64,000 nt of DNA, from the NCBI GenBank assembly GCA_021204905.1, contig JAJPYN010000008.1, forward strand, positions 124,001-188,000. Direction: 5' to 3'. Positions 8,135-16,747 of this stretch are shown here, piece by piece. The position numbers were made by a program, and so were the translations under genes. The notes beneath the pieces are model-generated. The model searched no databases. It saw only the letters and a program-made list of their open reading frames with translations, and was not told the DNA's origin. The stretch is from Prevotella sp. (GTDB lineage Bacteria > Bacteroidota > Bacteroidia > Bacteroidales > Bacteroidaceae). The number at the start of each line of letters is the position of its first letter. Position 1 is the stretch's first letter.

Positions 8135-9280
8135 TCATTCGCAAATTTGCTTTGCCAGCGCAACAGCTTTATGCCCCGCGTCCGCCATTGTCGTGCCGAC
8201 GGTGAACGAGGTGCCTTCGAGCAACTTGCGCCCCGCGGCCTCGTTGGTGCCTGTCAGACGGATGACGATGGGCACTTGCGTGTCAATCACCTTGAACGCA
8301 TCGATAAGTCCTTGCGCCACATCGTCGCAACGGGTGATGCCGCCGAAGATGTTGATTAGCACCACGCGGACGTTCTTGTCGGCAAGCAGCAGTTTCATCG
8401 CCTCCACAATCTTCTGCGGGTTGGAACTGCCGCCGATGTCGAGGAAGTTCGCGGGGTTGCCGCCGTAAAGCTTTATCATATCCATCGTTGCCATCGCGAG
8501 CCCTGCGCCGTTGACCATACAGCCGATGTCGCCGCCGAGGTTGACGTAGCTGAACCCTTTCTCCTTGGCATAAAGCTCTTTCTTCTCTTCCTCCGTAGGC
8601 TCGTTGAGCGCGGCAACATCGGGATGGCGGAACAGGGCATTGTCGTCGAACGTCATCTTCGCGTCAATCGCCTTGAGGTTGCCCGCCTTGTCAACGATGA
8701 GCGGGTTGATTTCCGCAAGGGAGGCATCTTTCTCCGTGAACAGCCGGTAAAGGTTTTGGAAGAGCGGTATTGCCTGCTTCACCTGCGCCATATCGTCGAA
8801 CAGGGCGAATGCAGCCTCGCGCGCTTTGTATGTCGGCAGTCCCACGAGCGGGTCGATGGCGATTTTCACTATCTTCTCCGGCGTGTCCTTCGCCACCTGC
8901 TCAATCTCCATGCCGCCCTCGCGACTGAGCATGAGGATCGGCGATTTCGTGCGGCGGTCGATGAGGATTGACACATAGTACTCTGCGGCAATGTCCATCG
9001 CCTCGCCGATGAGAACACGGTCGACGGTGAAACCTTTGATGTTCATTCCGAGGATGTTAGTTGCGTGAAGCAGCACCTCCTCCTCCGAACTTGCGAGCTT
9101 CACTCCGCCCGCCTTGCCGCGTCCGCCGGTGTGCACCTGTGCTTTCACCACCACGCGCTGTAATCCTAACTTCCTGTAAACTTCCACTGCTTCTTGCGGG
9201 CTGTGCGCCACCTGACTGCGGTCGACGGGCACGCCGAACTGTGCGAAGAAGCTTTTTGCTTGATATTCGTGTACTTTCAT
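8135..9280 (-). CDS. sucC: Succinyl-CoA synthetase (ADP-forming) subunit beta
   Basis: Encodes 381 residues. It has the ATP-grasp nucleotide-binding domain (VVVKAQVHTGGRGKAGGV near residue 45) and the C-terminal CoA ligase domain (NIFGGITRCDDVAQG). The start at 9280 gives the family N-terminus MKVHEYQAK; an ATG 48 bases upstream would add 16 unrelated residues. It is the first gene of sucCD and is divergent from rfbA. Only a weak -7-like sequence (TACCTTCG, minus strand, near 9320) is seen upstream. Confidence 0.95.
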   Translation of the reverse strand: MKVHEYQAKSFFAQFGVPVDRSQVAHSPQEAVEVYRKLGLQRVVVKAQVHTGGRGKAGGVKLASSEEEVLLHATNILGMNIKGFTVDRVLIGEAMDIAAEYYVSILIDRRTKSPILMLSREGGMEIEQVAKDTPEKIVKIAIDPLVGLPTYKAREAAFALFDDMAQVKQAIPLFQNLYRLFTEKDASLAEINPLIVDKAGNLKAIDAKMTFDDNALFRHPDVAALNEPTEEEKKELYAKEKGFSYVNLGGDIGCMVNGAGLAMATMDMIKLYGGNPANFLDIGGSSNPQKIVEAMKLLLADKNVRVVLINIFGGITRCDDVAQGLIDAFKVIDTQVPIVIRLTGTNEAAGRKLLEGTSFTVGTTMADAGHKAVALAKQICE

Positions 9281-9451
9281 TCGATTATTTAATATAATGT
9301 TGCGTTTTTCGCCGGCGAAGGTACGCATTTTTGTCCGACAATCGGCGCGTTTTGCCCGATAAAATCAGCGTTTTTCAGACATAAGGCAAAAAAATCTCGC
9401 GGCGGGGGTAAAGGTTTTTCGAAAAACGTCCGCAGGCTAATCTTTTTTCAT

Positions 9452-9459
9452 TACCTTTG
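9452..9459 (+). promoter_or_regulatory. Promoter -7 element of rfbA
   Basis: TACCTTTG, 34 bases before the ATG at 9493. A -33 element is not clear. Confidence 0.6.
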
Positions 9460-9492
9460 CGCCGGAATTTGACGCAACTACAAACAGAGTTT

Positions 9493-10368
9493 ATGAAAGG
9501 AATTGTCCTCGCCGGCGGGTCGGGCACGCGGCTCTACCCCATCACGAAAGGGGTGAGCAAACAGCTTTTGCCGATTTACAACAAGCCGATGATTTATTAC
9601 CCCGTGTCCGTGCTGATGCTTGCCGGCATTCGCGACATTCTCGTCATTTCCACGCCCGACGATCTGCCGGGTTTTAGGCGGCTTTTCGGCGACGGCAGCG
9701 AGTTCGGCGTCAGCTTCGAATATGCCGAGCAACCCTCGCCCGACGGTCTGGCGCAGGCGTTCATCATCGGCGAAAGGTTCATCGGCGGCGACAGCGTCTG
9801 CTTGGTTTTGGGCGACAATATTTTTCACGGCAGCGGCTTTACGGGGATGCTTAAAGACAGCGTGCGCCTTGCGGAAAAAGAAAATAAGGCCACCATTTTC
9901 GGCTATTACGTGAACGACCCCGAGCGCTACGGCGTGGCGGAGATGGATGCTTCGGGCAATTGCCTGTCGATTGAAGAGAAACCCGCGCGGCCGAAGAGCA
10001 ATTACGCTGTTGTCGGCCTTTATTTCTACCCGAACGACGTTGTCTCGGTTGCAAAAACGATTAAGCCCAGCGCGCGCGGCGAGCTTGAAATTACGACCGT
10101 TAATCAGGTGTTCCTCGAACGTAAGCAGTTGATTGTCAAGACGTTGCAAAGGGGTTTCGCGTGGATTGACACGGGCACGCACGACAGCCTTTACGAAGCC
10201 GGCACGTTCATCGAGGTCATCGAGAAGCGCCAAGGGTTGAAGATTGCCTGCCTCGAAGAGATCGCCCTTTCGAACGGCTGGATAACGAAGGAAGAAATAG
10301 GTCGCAACCCGATGGCTTCGGCCAAGAACGATTACGGCGAGTACCTTCGGCAGCTGGCGCGCGGATGA
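9493..10368 (+). CDS. rfbA: Glucose-1-phosphate thymidylyltransferase
   Basis: Encodes 291 residues. RfbA (RmlA) joins dTTP and glucose 1-phosphate to dTDP-glucose, the first step of dTDP-deoxysugar synthesis. The start at 9493 gives the classic [16 protein letters not shown] nucleotide-binding N-terminus. Further motifs are [12 protein letters not shown], the [10 protein letters not shown] metal/nucleotide site and [17 protein letters not shown]. Fifty bases later comes the tyrosine autokinase gene, so the two are probably cotranscribed. The next pathway enzyme, RfbB, is encoded 44 kb away at 53.6 kb in this window, so the pathway is split between loci. Confidence 0.96.
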   Translation: MKGIVLAGGSGTRLYPITKGVSKQLLPIYNKPMIYYPVSVLMLAGIRDILVISTPDDLPGFRRLFGDGSEFGVSFEYAEQPSPDGLAQAFIIGERFIGGDSVCLVLGDNIFHGSGFTGMLKDSVRLAEKENKATIFGYYVNDPERYGVAEMDASGNCLSIEEKPARPKSNYAVVGLYFYPNDVVSVAKTIKPSARGELEITTVNQVFLERKQLIVKTLQRGFAWIDTGTHDSLYEAGTFIEVIEKRQGLKIACLEEIALSNGWITKEEIGRNPMASAKNDYGEYLRQLARG

Positions 10369-10418
10369 TTTTTTTGACGAAGAAAAAGTTTCACACAGAA
10401 GAATAACACTCTTAACAA

Positions 10419-12980
10419 ATGGAAAACAAGAACATCGAAGAAAAAGAATACTTGGAAGGTGAGGAACAGTCCGGGTTCAATTTTCAGGAACTCTTTCAAA
10501 TGCTGGTCCTCAACTGGCAGTGGATAGTCCTTTCGGTCATCATCTGCTGCGCCGTGGCGTTCGTTTATTTGCGCTACACCACGCCCGTTTTTCAAGTGTC
10601 CACCAAGCTGCTGGTGAAGGACAACGACAGCAACCGCTATTCGTCGCGCTCGGCAATCTCGGCGATGAACAATCTGGGTATGATTTCCAACTCGAACGGC
10701 ATCGACAACGAGATTGAAATCCTTAAATCCACGCTCATCAGCGAGCAGGCGGTCAGGACGCTCGACCTTCACACGATGTATTACACAAAAGGCCGCATGC
10801 GCTGGCGCATCCTTTACAAGACGCAGCCTATCACCGCCGTCATCAGCGACGAGGCGCTCGATATGCTCGAGGGTCCAATCTTGCTCGAGGTGAAAGCCAC
10901 CGACAAGGGTTTCCGCGTTAAGGGCGAGTATTATCCTCCGCGCCCGGAAGACGGCGATTACGAGCATTATAAAAAGATTGAGATCGACAAGACTTACGCC
11001 AAGCTGCCCGCGCAAATCCCCACCACCTACGGCTTCATCACGCTCGAACAGAACGGCAAGCGCGTTTTAGACGAGGGCGACAGGATGAAGATTGAGATTT
11101 ATCCGCCGAGTATGCTGGCCATTTCTTACGCGAACAGGCTGGCCGTTGAGCAAAGCAACAGGAACACGACGATTGCCATCCTTACTCTGAAAGACATCTC
11201 CGTCGGGCGCGGCATCGATTACCTCAACGAGCTCGTGAACGCTTACAACCAGCAGGCCAACGACGACAAGAACGAGATTGCGCGGCGCACCGAGGAGTTC
11301 ATCAACGAACGTCTGCAAAAGGTGGAGTCCGAGCTCGGGCACACCGACGGTTCCATCGAGAGCTTCAAGCGCAGCAACAAGATGATTGAGCTGTCGCTGT
11401 CGGCCAACGAGACGATGAAAAATTCCGACGAGTACGACCAGAAGCTCACCGACATCAACACGCAGATCTCGCTGATCAATTCGCTTAGCACTTACATCGA
11501 CAAGGAAGAGAACAAATATCAAGTAATCCCTTCGAACATCGGCCTTACCGACGGGAGCACCACCGCCCTCATCGCGAACTACAACAAGGTGGCGCTCGAC
11601 AGAAGTTCCATGCTGCGCACGGCGAGCGACATAAACCCGGCTCTCAAACCGCTCACGGCCCAGCTCGACGAGCTTCACGAGAGCATCAAACAGGCGATGG
11701 CGCAAGCGAAGAAGACGCTGGAGATACAGCAAAGCAGCATCCTTTCGCAGTATAATAAATATCAAAACCAGATCCTTAACTCGCCCGAGCAGCAGCGCGT
11801 GATGACCGAGATAGGCCGCCAGCAAGAGGTGCAAACGGCGCTTTACACGATGCTCCTGCAGAAGCGCGAAGAGAACTCCATCTCGCTCGCAGCAACAGCA
11901 AACAAAGGGCAACTCATCGACAAGGCCGTCTCCAACGGCAAGGTCAGTCCGAAAGGCAAAATCATCATGGCCGTCGCCTTCGTCCTCGGCTTGCTCATCC
12001 CCATCGGCATCCTTTATCTGCTGCGCTTCCTGCGTTACAAGATTGAAGGCCACGACGATGTTGCCAAGCTGACAACGCTGCCCATCATCGCCGACGTGCC
12101 CATTGCTAACGACGCGAAGAAATCTGTCGGCGAGATTGTGGTTTACGAGAACTCGAACTCGACGATGGAAGAGATCTTCCGCTCGATGCGCACCAACCTG
12201 CAGTTTATGCTCGAAGAAGGCCAGAAAGTGATTATGTCGACATCGAGCATCTCCGGCGAAGGCAAAACATTCATCACCTCGAACCTTGCCATCAGCTTCG
12301 CCCTGCTCGGCAAGAAAGTCATCCTTATCGGTATGGATATCCGCAAGCCGCGCCTCGCCGAACTGTTCCGCCTCAAGGATCGTCATAAGGGCGTTACGCC
12401 GCTGCTGTCGATGGCCGAGCCGACGCGCGCCGACGTGCTTGCCAATGTTGTTCATTCCAACGTCAACGACAACCTCGACATCCTTATGGCCGGCCCTATC
12501 CCGCCGAACCCCGCCGAGATTTTAGGCCGCAGCCAACTCGATAAAATCATCGAAATCCTCAAAGGCGAGTACGATTATATCCTTCTCGACACCGCGCCGG
12601 TGGGCCTTGTTACCGACACGCTCATCATCAACCGCGTGGCCGACCTGACCATCGCCGTTGTGCGCGCCGACTACACGCCGAAGGAGAACGTGCAGATGCT
12701 CACCGCGCTGGCTCAGGAGGGCAAGATGGCGAATACGGCGGTGGTGATCAACGGCATTGATATGTCGAAGAAGAAGTACGGCTATTACTACGGCTACGGC
12801 AAGTACGCGCACTACGGCAAATACAGCCGCCGCTACTCGTCGTACGGCAGCTCCTACTCGTATGGCGGTTACGGCCGGCGCTATGGTTACGGCCACGGCT
12901 ACGGCGGTTACGGCTATGGTTACGGCAAGTACGGCAAGAACACTTACGCCGACAAGAACGACAATTCGGTGAAGCTTTAA
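10419..12980 (+). CDS. wzc: Polysaccharide co-polymerase / bacterial tyrosine autokinase (Wzc type)
   Basis: Encodes 853 residues of an inner-membrane fusion of a Wzz-like chain-length regulator and a BY-kinase. A first membrane helix lies near residues 34-51 and a long, coiled periplasmic region follows. A second helix lies near 515-535. The cytoplasmic kinase has Walker A (GEGKT, about 613), Walker A' (VILIGMD, about 635) and Walker B (ILLDTAP, about 723). The C-terminus (about 782-845) is an exceptional Gly/Tyr-rich tail with about 21 tyrosines; usual BY-kinase tails have a handful. These are the expected autophosphorylation sites controlling capsule or exopolysaccharide assembly. It follows rfbA, but no polymerase or glycosyltransferase gene lies beside it. 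Confidence 0.95.
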   Translation: MENKNIEEKEYLEGEEQSGFNFQELFQMLVLNWQWIVLSVIICCAVAFVYLRYTTPVFQVSTKLLVKDNDSNRYSSRSAISAMNNLGMISNSNGIDNEIEILKSTLISEQAVRTLDLHTMYYTKGRMRWRILYKTQPITAVISDEALDMLEGPILLEVKATDKGFRVKGEYYPPRPEDGDYEHYKKIEIDKTYAKLPAQIPTTYGFITLEQNGKRVLDEGDRMKIEIYPPSMLAISYANRLAVEQSNRNTTIAILTLKDISVGRGIDYLNELVNAYNQQANDDKNEIARRTEEFINERLQKVESELGHTDGSIESFKRSNKMIELSLSANETMKNSDEYDQKLTDINTQISLINSLSTYIDKEENKYQVIPSNIGLTDGSTTALIANYNKVALDRSSMLRTASDINPALKPLTAQLDELHESIKQAMAQAKKTLEIQQSSILSQYNKYQNQILNSPEQQRVMTEIGRQQEVQTALYTMLLQKREENSISLAATANKGQLIDKAVSNGKVSPKGKIIMAVAFVLGLLIPIGILYLLRFLRYKIEGHDDVAKLTTLPIIADVPIANDAKKSVGEIVVYENSNSTMEEIFRSMRTNLQFMLEEGQKVIMSTSSISGEGKTFITSNLAISFALLGKKVILIGMDIRKPRLAELFRLKDRHKGVTPLLSMAEPTRADVLANVVHSNVNDNLDILMAGPIPPNPAEILGRSQLDKIIEILKGEYDYILLDTAPVGLVTDTLIINRVADLTIAVVRADYTPKENVQMLTALAQEGKMANTAVVINGIDMSKKKYGYYYGYGKYAHYGKYSRRYSSYGSSYSYGGYGRRYGYGHGYGGYGYGYGKYGKNTYADKNDNSVKL

Positions 12981-12994
12981 TTCGGCTTTGACTG

Positions 12995-13042
12995 AGGTTT
13001 AATTTAAGGTTTAAATAAAGGTTCAATCGAAGGCTTAACCTG
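12995..13042. repeat. 12-bp imperfect tandem repeat, four copies
   Basis: Four consecutive 12-base units starting at 12995, 13007, 13019 and 13031 share AGGTTTAA at their start with variable ends. They fill most of the gap between the tyrosine kinase and the HAD gene. Confidence 0.65.
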
Positions 13043-13063
13043 ATTTGAAATTCAGCCCTGCTT

Positions 13064-13495
13064 ATGATAATCGCGACGGATTTTGACGGCACAATAGTGG
13101 AAAACCGCTACCCCGAGATTGGCGCGGAACTGCCTTTTGCCACTGAGACTTTGCGCATGCTCATCAACGATAAGCACCGCCTGATTCTCTGGACCGTGCG
13201 CGAGGGGCAGGCGCTCGACGAGGCCATCGAATGGTGCCGCAAGCGCGGAGTGGAGTTCTGGGCTGTCAACAAGGATTTCCCTGAGGAGGATGTCGACAAG
13301 AACAAGCATTTCTCGCGCAAGATCAAGGCGGACTTTTTCATCGACGACCGCAGCATCGGCGGCCTGCCGTCGTGGGGGCAAATCTACCAAATCATCTCTT
13401 CGGGCAAGACCTTCGAGGACATCCTCCGCGAGCAGATAGGCAGCCGCTTGGACGATTTCGCCCCGCCGAAGCGCAAGCACTGGTGGAACAAATAA
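13064..13495 (+). CDS. Small HAD-superfamily hydrolase
   Basis: Encodes 143 residues. The first HAD motif, DFDGTI (residues 6-11), supplies the nucleophile aspartate. A second-motif threonine is seen in LILWTVREG, and the last motif is IDDRSIGG. The protein is a minimal HAD core without a sizeable cap, as in small Bacteroidota phosphatases. The substrate is unknown. It sits 84 bases after the tyrosine kinase and before a terminator, so it may end the rfbA-wzc transcript, though a link to polysaccharide control is only positional. Confidence 0.8.
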   Translation: MIIATDFDGTIVENRYPEIGAELPFATETLRMLINDKHRLILWTVREGQALDEAIEWCRKRGVEFWAVNKDFPEEDVDKNKHFSRKIKADFFIDDRSIGGLPSWGQIYQIISSGKTFEDILREQIGSRLDDFAPPKRKHWWNK

Positions 13496-13507
13496 AGGCT
13501 TAAAGCG

Positions 13508-13542
13508 AAGGATGTGTTGATTGCGGCGCATCCTTTTCTTTT
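13508..13542 (+). terminator. Terminator after the HAD gene
   Basis: AAGGATG (13508-13514) pairs with CATCCTT (13529-13535), extended by TG and CG, and is followed by TTCTTTTCC. Confidence 0.65.
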
Positions 13543-13558
13543 CCTTGAAAATTATGAC

Positions 13559-13566
13559 TACCTTTG
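13559..13566 (+). promoter_or_regulatory. Promoter -7 element of the peptidase pair
   Basis: TACCTTTG, 40 bases before the ATG at 13606 and after the previous terminator. Confidence 0.65.
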
Positions 13567-13605
13567 CACGTGAACGATAAATTTTAAACACCCTGAAAGA
13601 GAGAT

Positions 13606-15021
13606 ATGTTCAACAAAGAAACTTATATTTCGCGGCGCAGCGAGCTGAAACGCTTGGTCGGCAAGGGGCTGATTATTCTCTTCGGAAACAACGAATCGCC
13701 TTATAATTACCCCGCCAACGGGTACGCCCCTATGCGCCAGGACTCCGCATTCATTTATTATTTCGGCAGTCATCGCGACGGTCTCGTCGGCGTGATTGAT
13801 ATTGACAACGACACCGATATGCTGCTTGGCGACGATGTCTCCGTAGAGGATATCGTGTGGCTCGGCACTGTCGGGAGCGTAAAAAGTCTCGCCGAGAGTG
13901 CGGGCATCTCCGTGTCGTTGCCGGTGAAACAACTCGCCGCGATTGTCCGTAAGGCACAGGCGCACGGGAAAGAGATACATTTCTTGCCGCCCTACCGCTT
14001 CGACACGCAGATTGCGATAATGGATCTTCTCGGCATCCATCCGTCGGAACAAAAGGAGAAAGCCTCCGTCAAGCTCATCAAGGCGGTAGTGAAAATGCGG
14101 TCGAAGAAAAGTGCGGAGGAGATAGAAATTATCGACCGGGCGTGCGACATAGGCTATCTGATGCACACAAAAGCGATGTCGCTGTGCCGGGAAGGAGTAT
14201 CGGAGAAATACATCGCGGGACAGATGGACGGCATCGCGCTGTCGCATTCGCAAGCCGTTTCGTTCCCCACGATTTGCACGCAGCACGGAGAGATAATGCA
14301 CGGCATACCGAAAGACGCGCCGTTAGAGGGCGGACGGCTGCTCCTCTGCGATGCCGGCTGCGAGAAAGACGACTACTGTTCGGACAACACACGCACGATG
14401 CCGGTCAGCGGAAAGTTCACCACGCAGCAGCGCGAGATATATCAGATAGTGGTCGACTGCCACGATTTGGCGCTGCAAATGGCGAAGCCCGGCATCCTTT
14501 GGCGAGATGTTCACTATGCCGTTTGCACGTTGATGGCAACCCGTTTGAAGGAGCTCGGGCTGATGAAAGGCGACACCGACGAGGCTGTTGCGGTTGGTGC
14601 GCACGCGCTGTTCCTCCCTCACGGGCTCGGGCACATGATGGGTATGGACGTGCACGATATGGAGGGGCTCGGGCAGAACTATGTCGGCTTCGATGATGAA
14701 GTGCAGCCCCGCCTCGACCAATTCGGCATTGACGCTCTGCGAATGGGCAGGCGGCTCGAAGAGGGATTTGTCGTAACTGACGAGCCCGGAATATATTTCA
14801 TCCCCGCTCTTATTGACGACTGGCGCGACAAAGGGCTCCATACCGACTTCATCAACTACGAGAAAATCGAGCCTTACCGCGACTTCGGCGGCATACGCAT
14901 CGAGGACGACGTGCTCGTTACCTCCGCCGGCGCACGCTTCCTCGGCACGAAGCGTATACCTTATTATATTGCCGACGTGGAGAAATTTATGGAAGAAAAC
15001 AAACAACAATCAAACTCATAA
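13606..15021 (+). CDS. pepP: Xaa-Pro aminopeptidase (M24B family)
   Basis: Encodes 471 residues. M24B peptidases remove an N-terminal residue preceding proline using two metal ions. An N-terminal creatinase-like domain is followed by the pita-bread catalytic domain, in which all five metal ligands can be placed: Asp in CDAGCE, Asp in CSDNTRT, His in PHGLGHMMGM, Glu in TDEPGIY and Glu in GIRIEDD. There is no signal peptide, so it is cytoplasmic. Its stop overlaps the start of the next peptidase gene by one base (TAATG), so both are in one operon and probably act in peptide catabolism. Confidence 0.94.
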   Translation: MFNKETYISRRSELKRLVGKGLIILFGNNESPYNYPANGYAPMRQDSAFIYYFGSHRDGLVGVIDIDNDTDMLLGDDVSVEDIVWLGTVGSVKSLAESAGISVSLPVKQLAAIVRKAQAHGKEIHFLPPYRFDTQIAIMDLLGIHPSEQKEKASVKLIKAVVKMRSKKSAEEIEIIDRACDIGYLMHTKAMSLCREGVSEKYIAGQMDGIALSHSQAVSFPTICTQHGEIMHGIPKDAPLEGGRLLLCDAGCEKDDYCSDNTRTMPVSGKFTTQQREIYQIVVDCHDLALQMAKPGILWRDVHYAVCTLMATRLKELGLMKGDTDEAVAVGAHALFLPHGLGHMMGMDVHDMEGLGQNYVGFDDEVQPRLDQFGIDALRMGRRLEEGFVVTDEPGIYFIPALIDDWRDKGLHTDFINYEKIEPYRDFGGIRIEDDVLVTSAGARFLGTKRIPYYIADVEKFMEENKQQSNS

Positions 15022-16247
15022 TGAAAAAGACATTACTTCTTGCGCTGATGATGACGGCATTTCTCGGCGCGTATGCACAGGAAAAAGACTCCGACTCCGT
15101 AGATGTCAACAAGCCTGTTTTCACTGTCGTAAAGCAAAATCCCATCACTTCGATAAAGAACCAGAACCGTTCCGGCACGTGTTGGTGTTTCTCCACGCTG
15201 TCGTTCTTCGAGAGTGAGATACTCAAAAAGTCGGGCAAGACCTACGACCTCTGCGAGATGTACGTCTGCAACAAGGACTATATGGATCGCGCCGAACTGT
15301 GTGTCCGCATGCACGGCGATGCACAATTTTCCGAGGGCGGCTCGGCTTACGACGTGCTCTACGTGCTCCAAAACTACGGCATCTGTCCCGAAGAGGCGAT
15401 GCCCCTGCCCGGCACGCTCTACGGTGATACCCTTGCCAACTTCGGCGAGTTCTTCTCTGTCCTCTCGCCATACGTTGACGCTGTGGCAAAGAGTTCCGCA
15501 AAGACAATCACCCCCACGTGGAAAAAAGGCTTCCAAGGCATACTCGACGCCTATCTCGGCACGTGCCCGGAGACGTTCACCTACGAGGGAAAGACTTACA
15601 CCCCGCAGAGCTTCGCCGCAAGTCTCGGACTGGATTGGAACGATTATATCTCGATAACGAGCTACTCCCACCGCCCGTTCTACACAGAGTTTCCCGTAGA
15701 GGTGCAGGACAACTGGCGGCAGCCCGGCTCGTGGAACATCCCGATGGACGAGATGGCGCAGGTGATTGAGAACGCCGTGATGAACGGTTACACCATCGCG
15801 TGGGGCGGCGACGTGTCGGGCGACGGCTTCACCCGCGACGGACTTGCCATACTTTACGACCCCGAAGCAACCCAGTCGGCGGAGGGCACGGATATGGACC
15901 GCTGGCTCGGACTATCGAAGAAAGAGAAGGAGGAAAAACTGCAGGAGCTGGGCGTGAACGTAACGGAGAAGACGCCCACGCAGGAGATGCGCCAAGAAGA
16001 ATACGACAACTGGACGCTCACCGACGACCACGGCATGCTCATCTACGGTATCGCAACCGACCAGACAGGGCGCAAATACTATATGGTAAAGAACTCGTGG
16101 GGCGACGCCGGCGACTATGACGGCATCTGGTATATGTCGGAAAACTTCATCGTGGCAAAGACGATGGACATCCTCGTAAATAAGAACGCCCTCCCGAAAG
16201 ACATCCTTAAAAAGCTGCAAAAGGCGCAAGAGGAGGCAAAAATCTGA
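15021..16247 (+). CDS. Secreted C1-family cysteine peptidase (bleomycin hydrolase / PepC-like)
   Basis: Encodes 408 residues with a signal peptide (MKKTLLLALMMTAFLGAYAQ). It is a papain-fold peptidase of the C1B type. The catalytic cysteine is C54 in SGTCWCFS, the histidine is in TDDHGMLIYG and the asparagine is in KNSWGDAG. The signal peptide places it in the periplasm or on the surface, whereas classic PepC is cytoplasmic. Translationally coupled to pepP, it probably supplies peptides from imported or external protein. A terminator follows at 16326. Confidence 0.9.
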   Translation: MKKTLLLALMMTAFLGAYAQEKDSDSVDVNKPVFTVVKQNPITSIKNQNRSGTCWCFSTLSFFESEILKKSGKTYDLCEMYVCNKDYMDRAELCVRMHGDAQFSEGGSAYDVLYVLQNYGICPEEAMPLPGTLYGDTLANFGEFFSVLSPYVDAVAKSSAKTITPTWKKGFQGILDAYLGTCPETFTYEGKTYTPQSFAASLGLDWNDYISITSYSHRPFYTEFPVEVQDNWRQPGSWNIPMDEMAQVIENAVMNGYTIAWGGDVSGDGFTRDGLAILYDPEATQSAEGTDMDRWLGLSKKEKEEKLQELGVNVTEKTPTQEMRQEEYDNWTLTDDHGMLIYGIATDQTGRKYYMVKNSWGDAGDYDGIWYMSENFIVAKTMDILVNKNALPKDILKKLQKAQEEAKI

Positions 16248-16325
16248 TTAATCCCCCACCCTAACTAATTAATGCGCGCTATAATTCAGTAGCGGAAAGA
16301 GATTATTTAGTACTAAACAACTAAG

Positions 16326-16356
16326 GCGGTGCCTGCTGACGGCATCGCTTTTTTCG
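16326..16356 (+). terminator. Terminator of the peptidase operon
   Basis: GCGGTGCC (16326-16333) pairs with GGCATCGC (16341-16348) with one G-T pair, followed by six T. Confidence 0.8.
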
Positions 16357-16361
16357 TATTA

Positions 16362-16380
16362 TAGTAGCAACTAAGATAAT
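16362..16380 (-). repeat. Interspersed REP-like repeat, copy 1
   Basis: A copy of a short repeat family whose core on its forward strand is CTTAGTTGCTACT. Here it is in reverse orientation, directly after the peptidase operon terminator. Other copies are at 22309-22326, 22409-22430, 25421-25436, 31544-31565 and 34084-34105. Confidence 0.75.
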
Positions 16381-16519
16381 GCCCGCGGCGAAATAAGGTT
16401 GCAACGCGTGAATTGCAATCGGCCGCTAAATAATGTTTCTTGCACAAACATTGCGCAGGTTTGCATTAAAATTAAATATTTTTTCGTTCGCAACCTCTTC
16501 CTAATGCCGCTTTTCACCC

Positions 16520-16527
16520 TACATTTG
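16520..16527 (+). promoter_or_regulatory. Orphan promoter -7 element of a second candidate small RNA
   Basis: TACATTTG followed by CAC, with no protein gene downstream on this strand before the terminator at 16685-16726. No clear -33 TTTG is seen. Confidence 0.45.
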
Positions 16528-16533
16528 CACCCG

Positions 16534-16726
16534 AAATTTTGACCTCCAACATAGTGTTGTTGCAACGTGCCGGTTCGCGCGGCGCCTTTAAACAAAGGGT
16601 TGTCCGCCATGCTAAAATACTGAATGAAAAGCACAAAGACTAAATTAGATGAAGCAGCATGGGCTACGACGCAGCAACACACACGGACGCAGGAGCTTCT
16701 TTTTTGCCCCTGCGTCTGCTCTTTTT
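16534..16726 (+). ncRNA. Candidate small RNA, about 190 nt
   Basis: The 500-base convergent gap between the secreted peptidase and feoAB holds no convincing protein gene. A -7 element and a strong terminator bracket about 190 bases. Predicted local hairpins include CAACA/TGTTG near 16547 and CCTTT/AAAGG near 16588, the latter inside a wider GCGG/CCGC pairing. A 34-codon frame beginning at the ATG near 16624 runs into the terminator and is probably accidental. No RNA family is recognised. The remainder of the gap contains the peptidase terminator and one interspersed repeat copy. Confidence 0.4.
16685..16726 (+). terminator. Terminator of the second candidate small RNA
   Basis: GACGCAGG (16686-16693) pairs perfectly with CCTGCGTC (16709-16716), followed by TGCTCTTTTT. 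It is oriented for plus-strand transcription, opposite to feoAB. Confidence 0.8.
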
Positions 16727-16747
16727 AACTAAGAATTTTATTTCAAA

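Noticed and set aside
16371..16682. 103-codon minus-strand frame in the peptidase-feoAB gap
   Set aside because: Overlaps the interspersed repeat and the candidate small RNA; composition unlike a protein gene.
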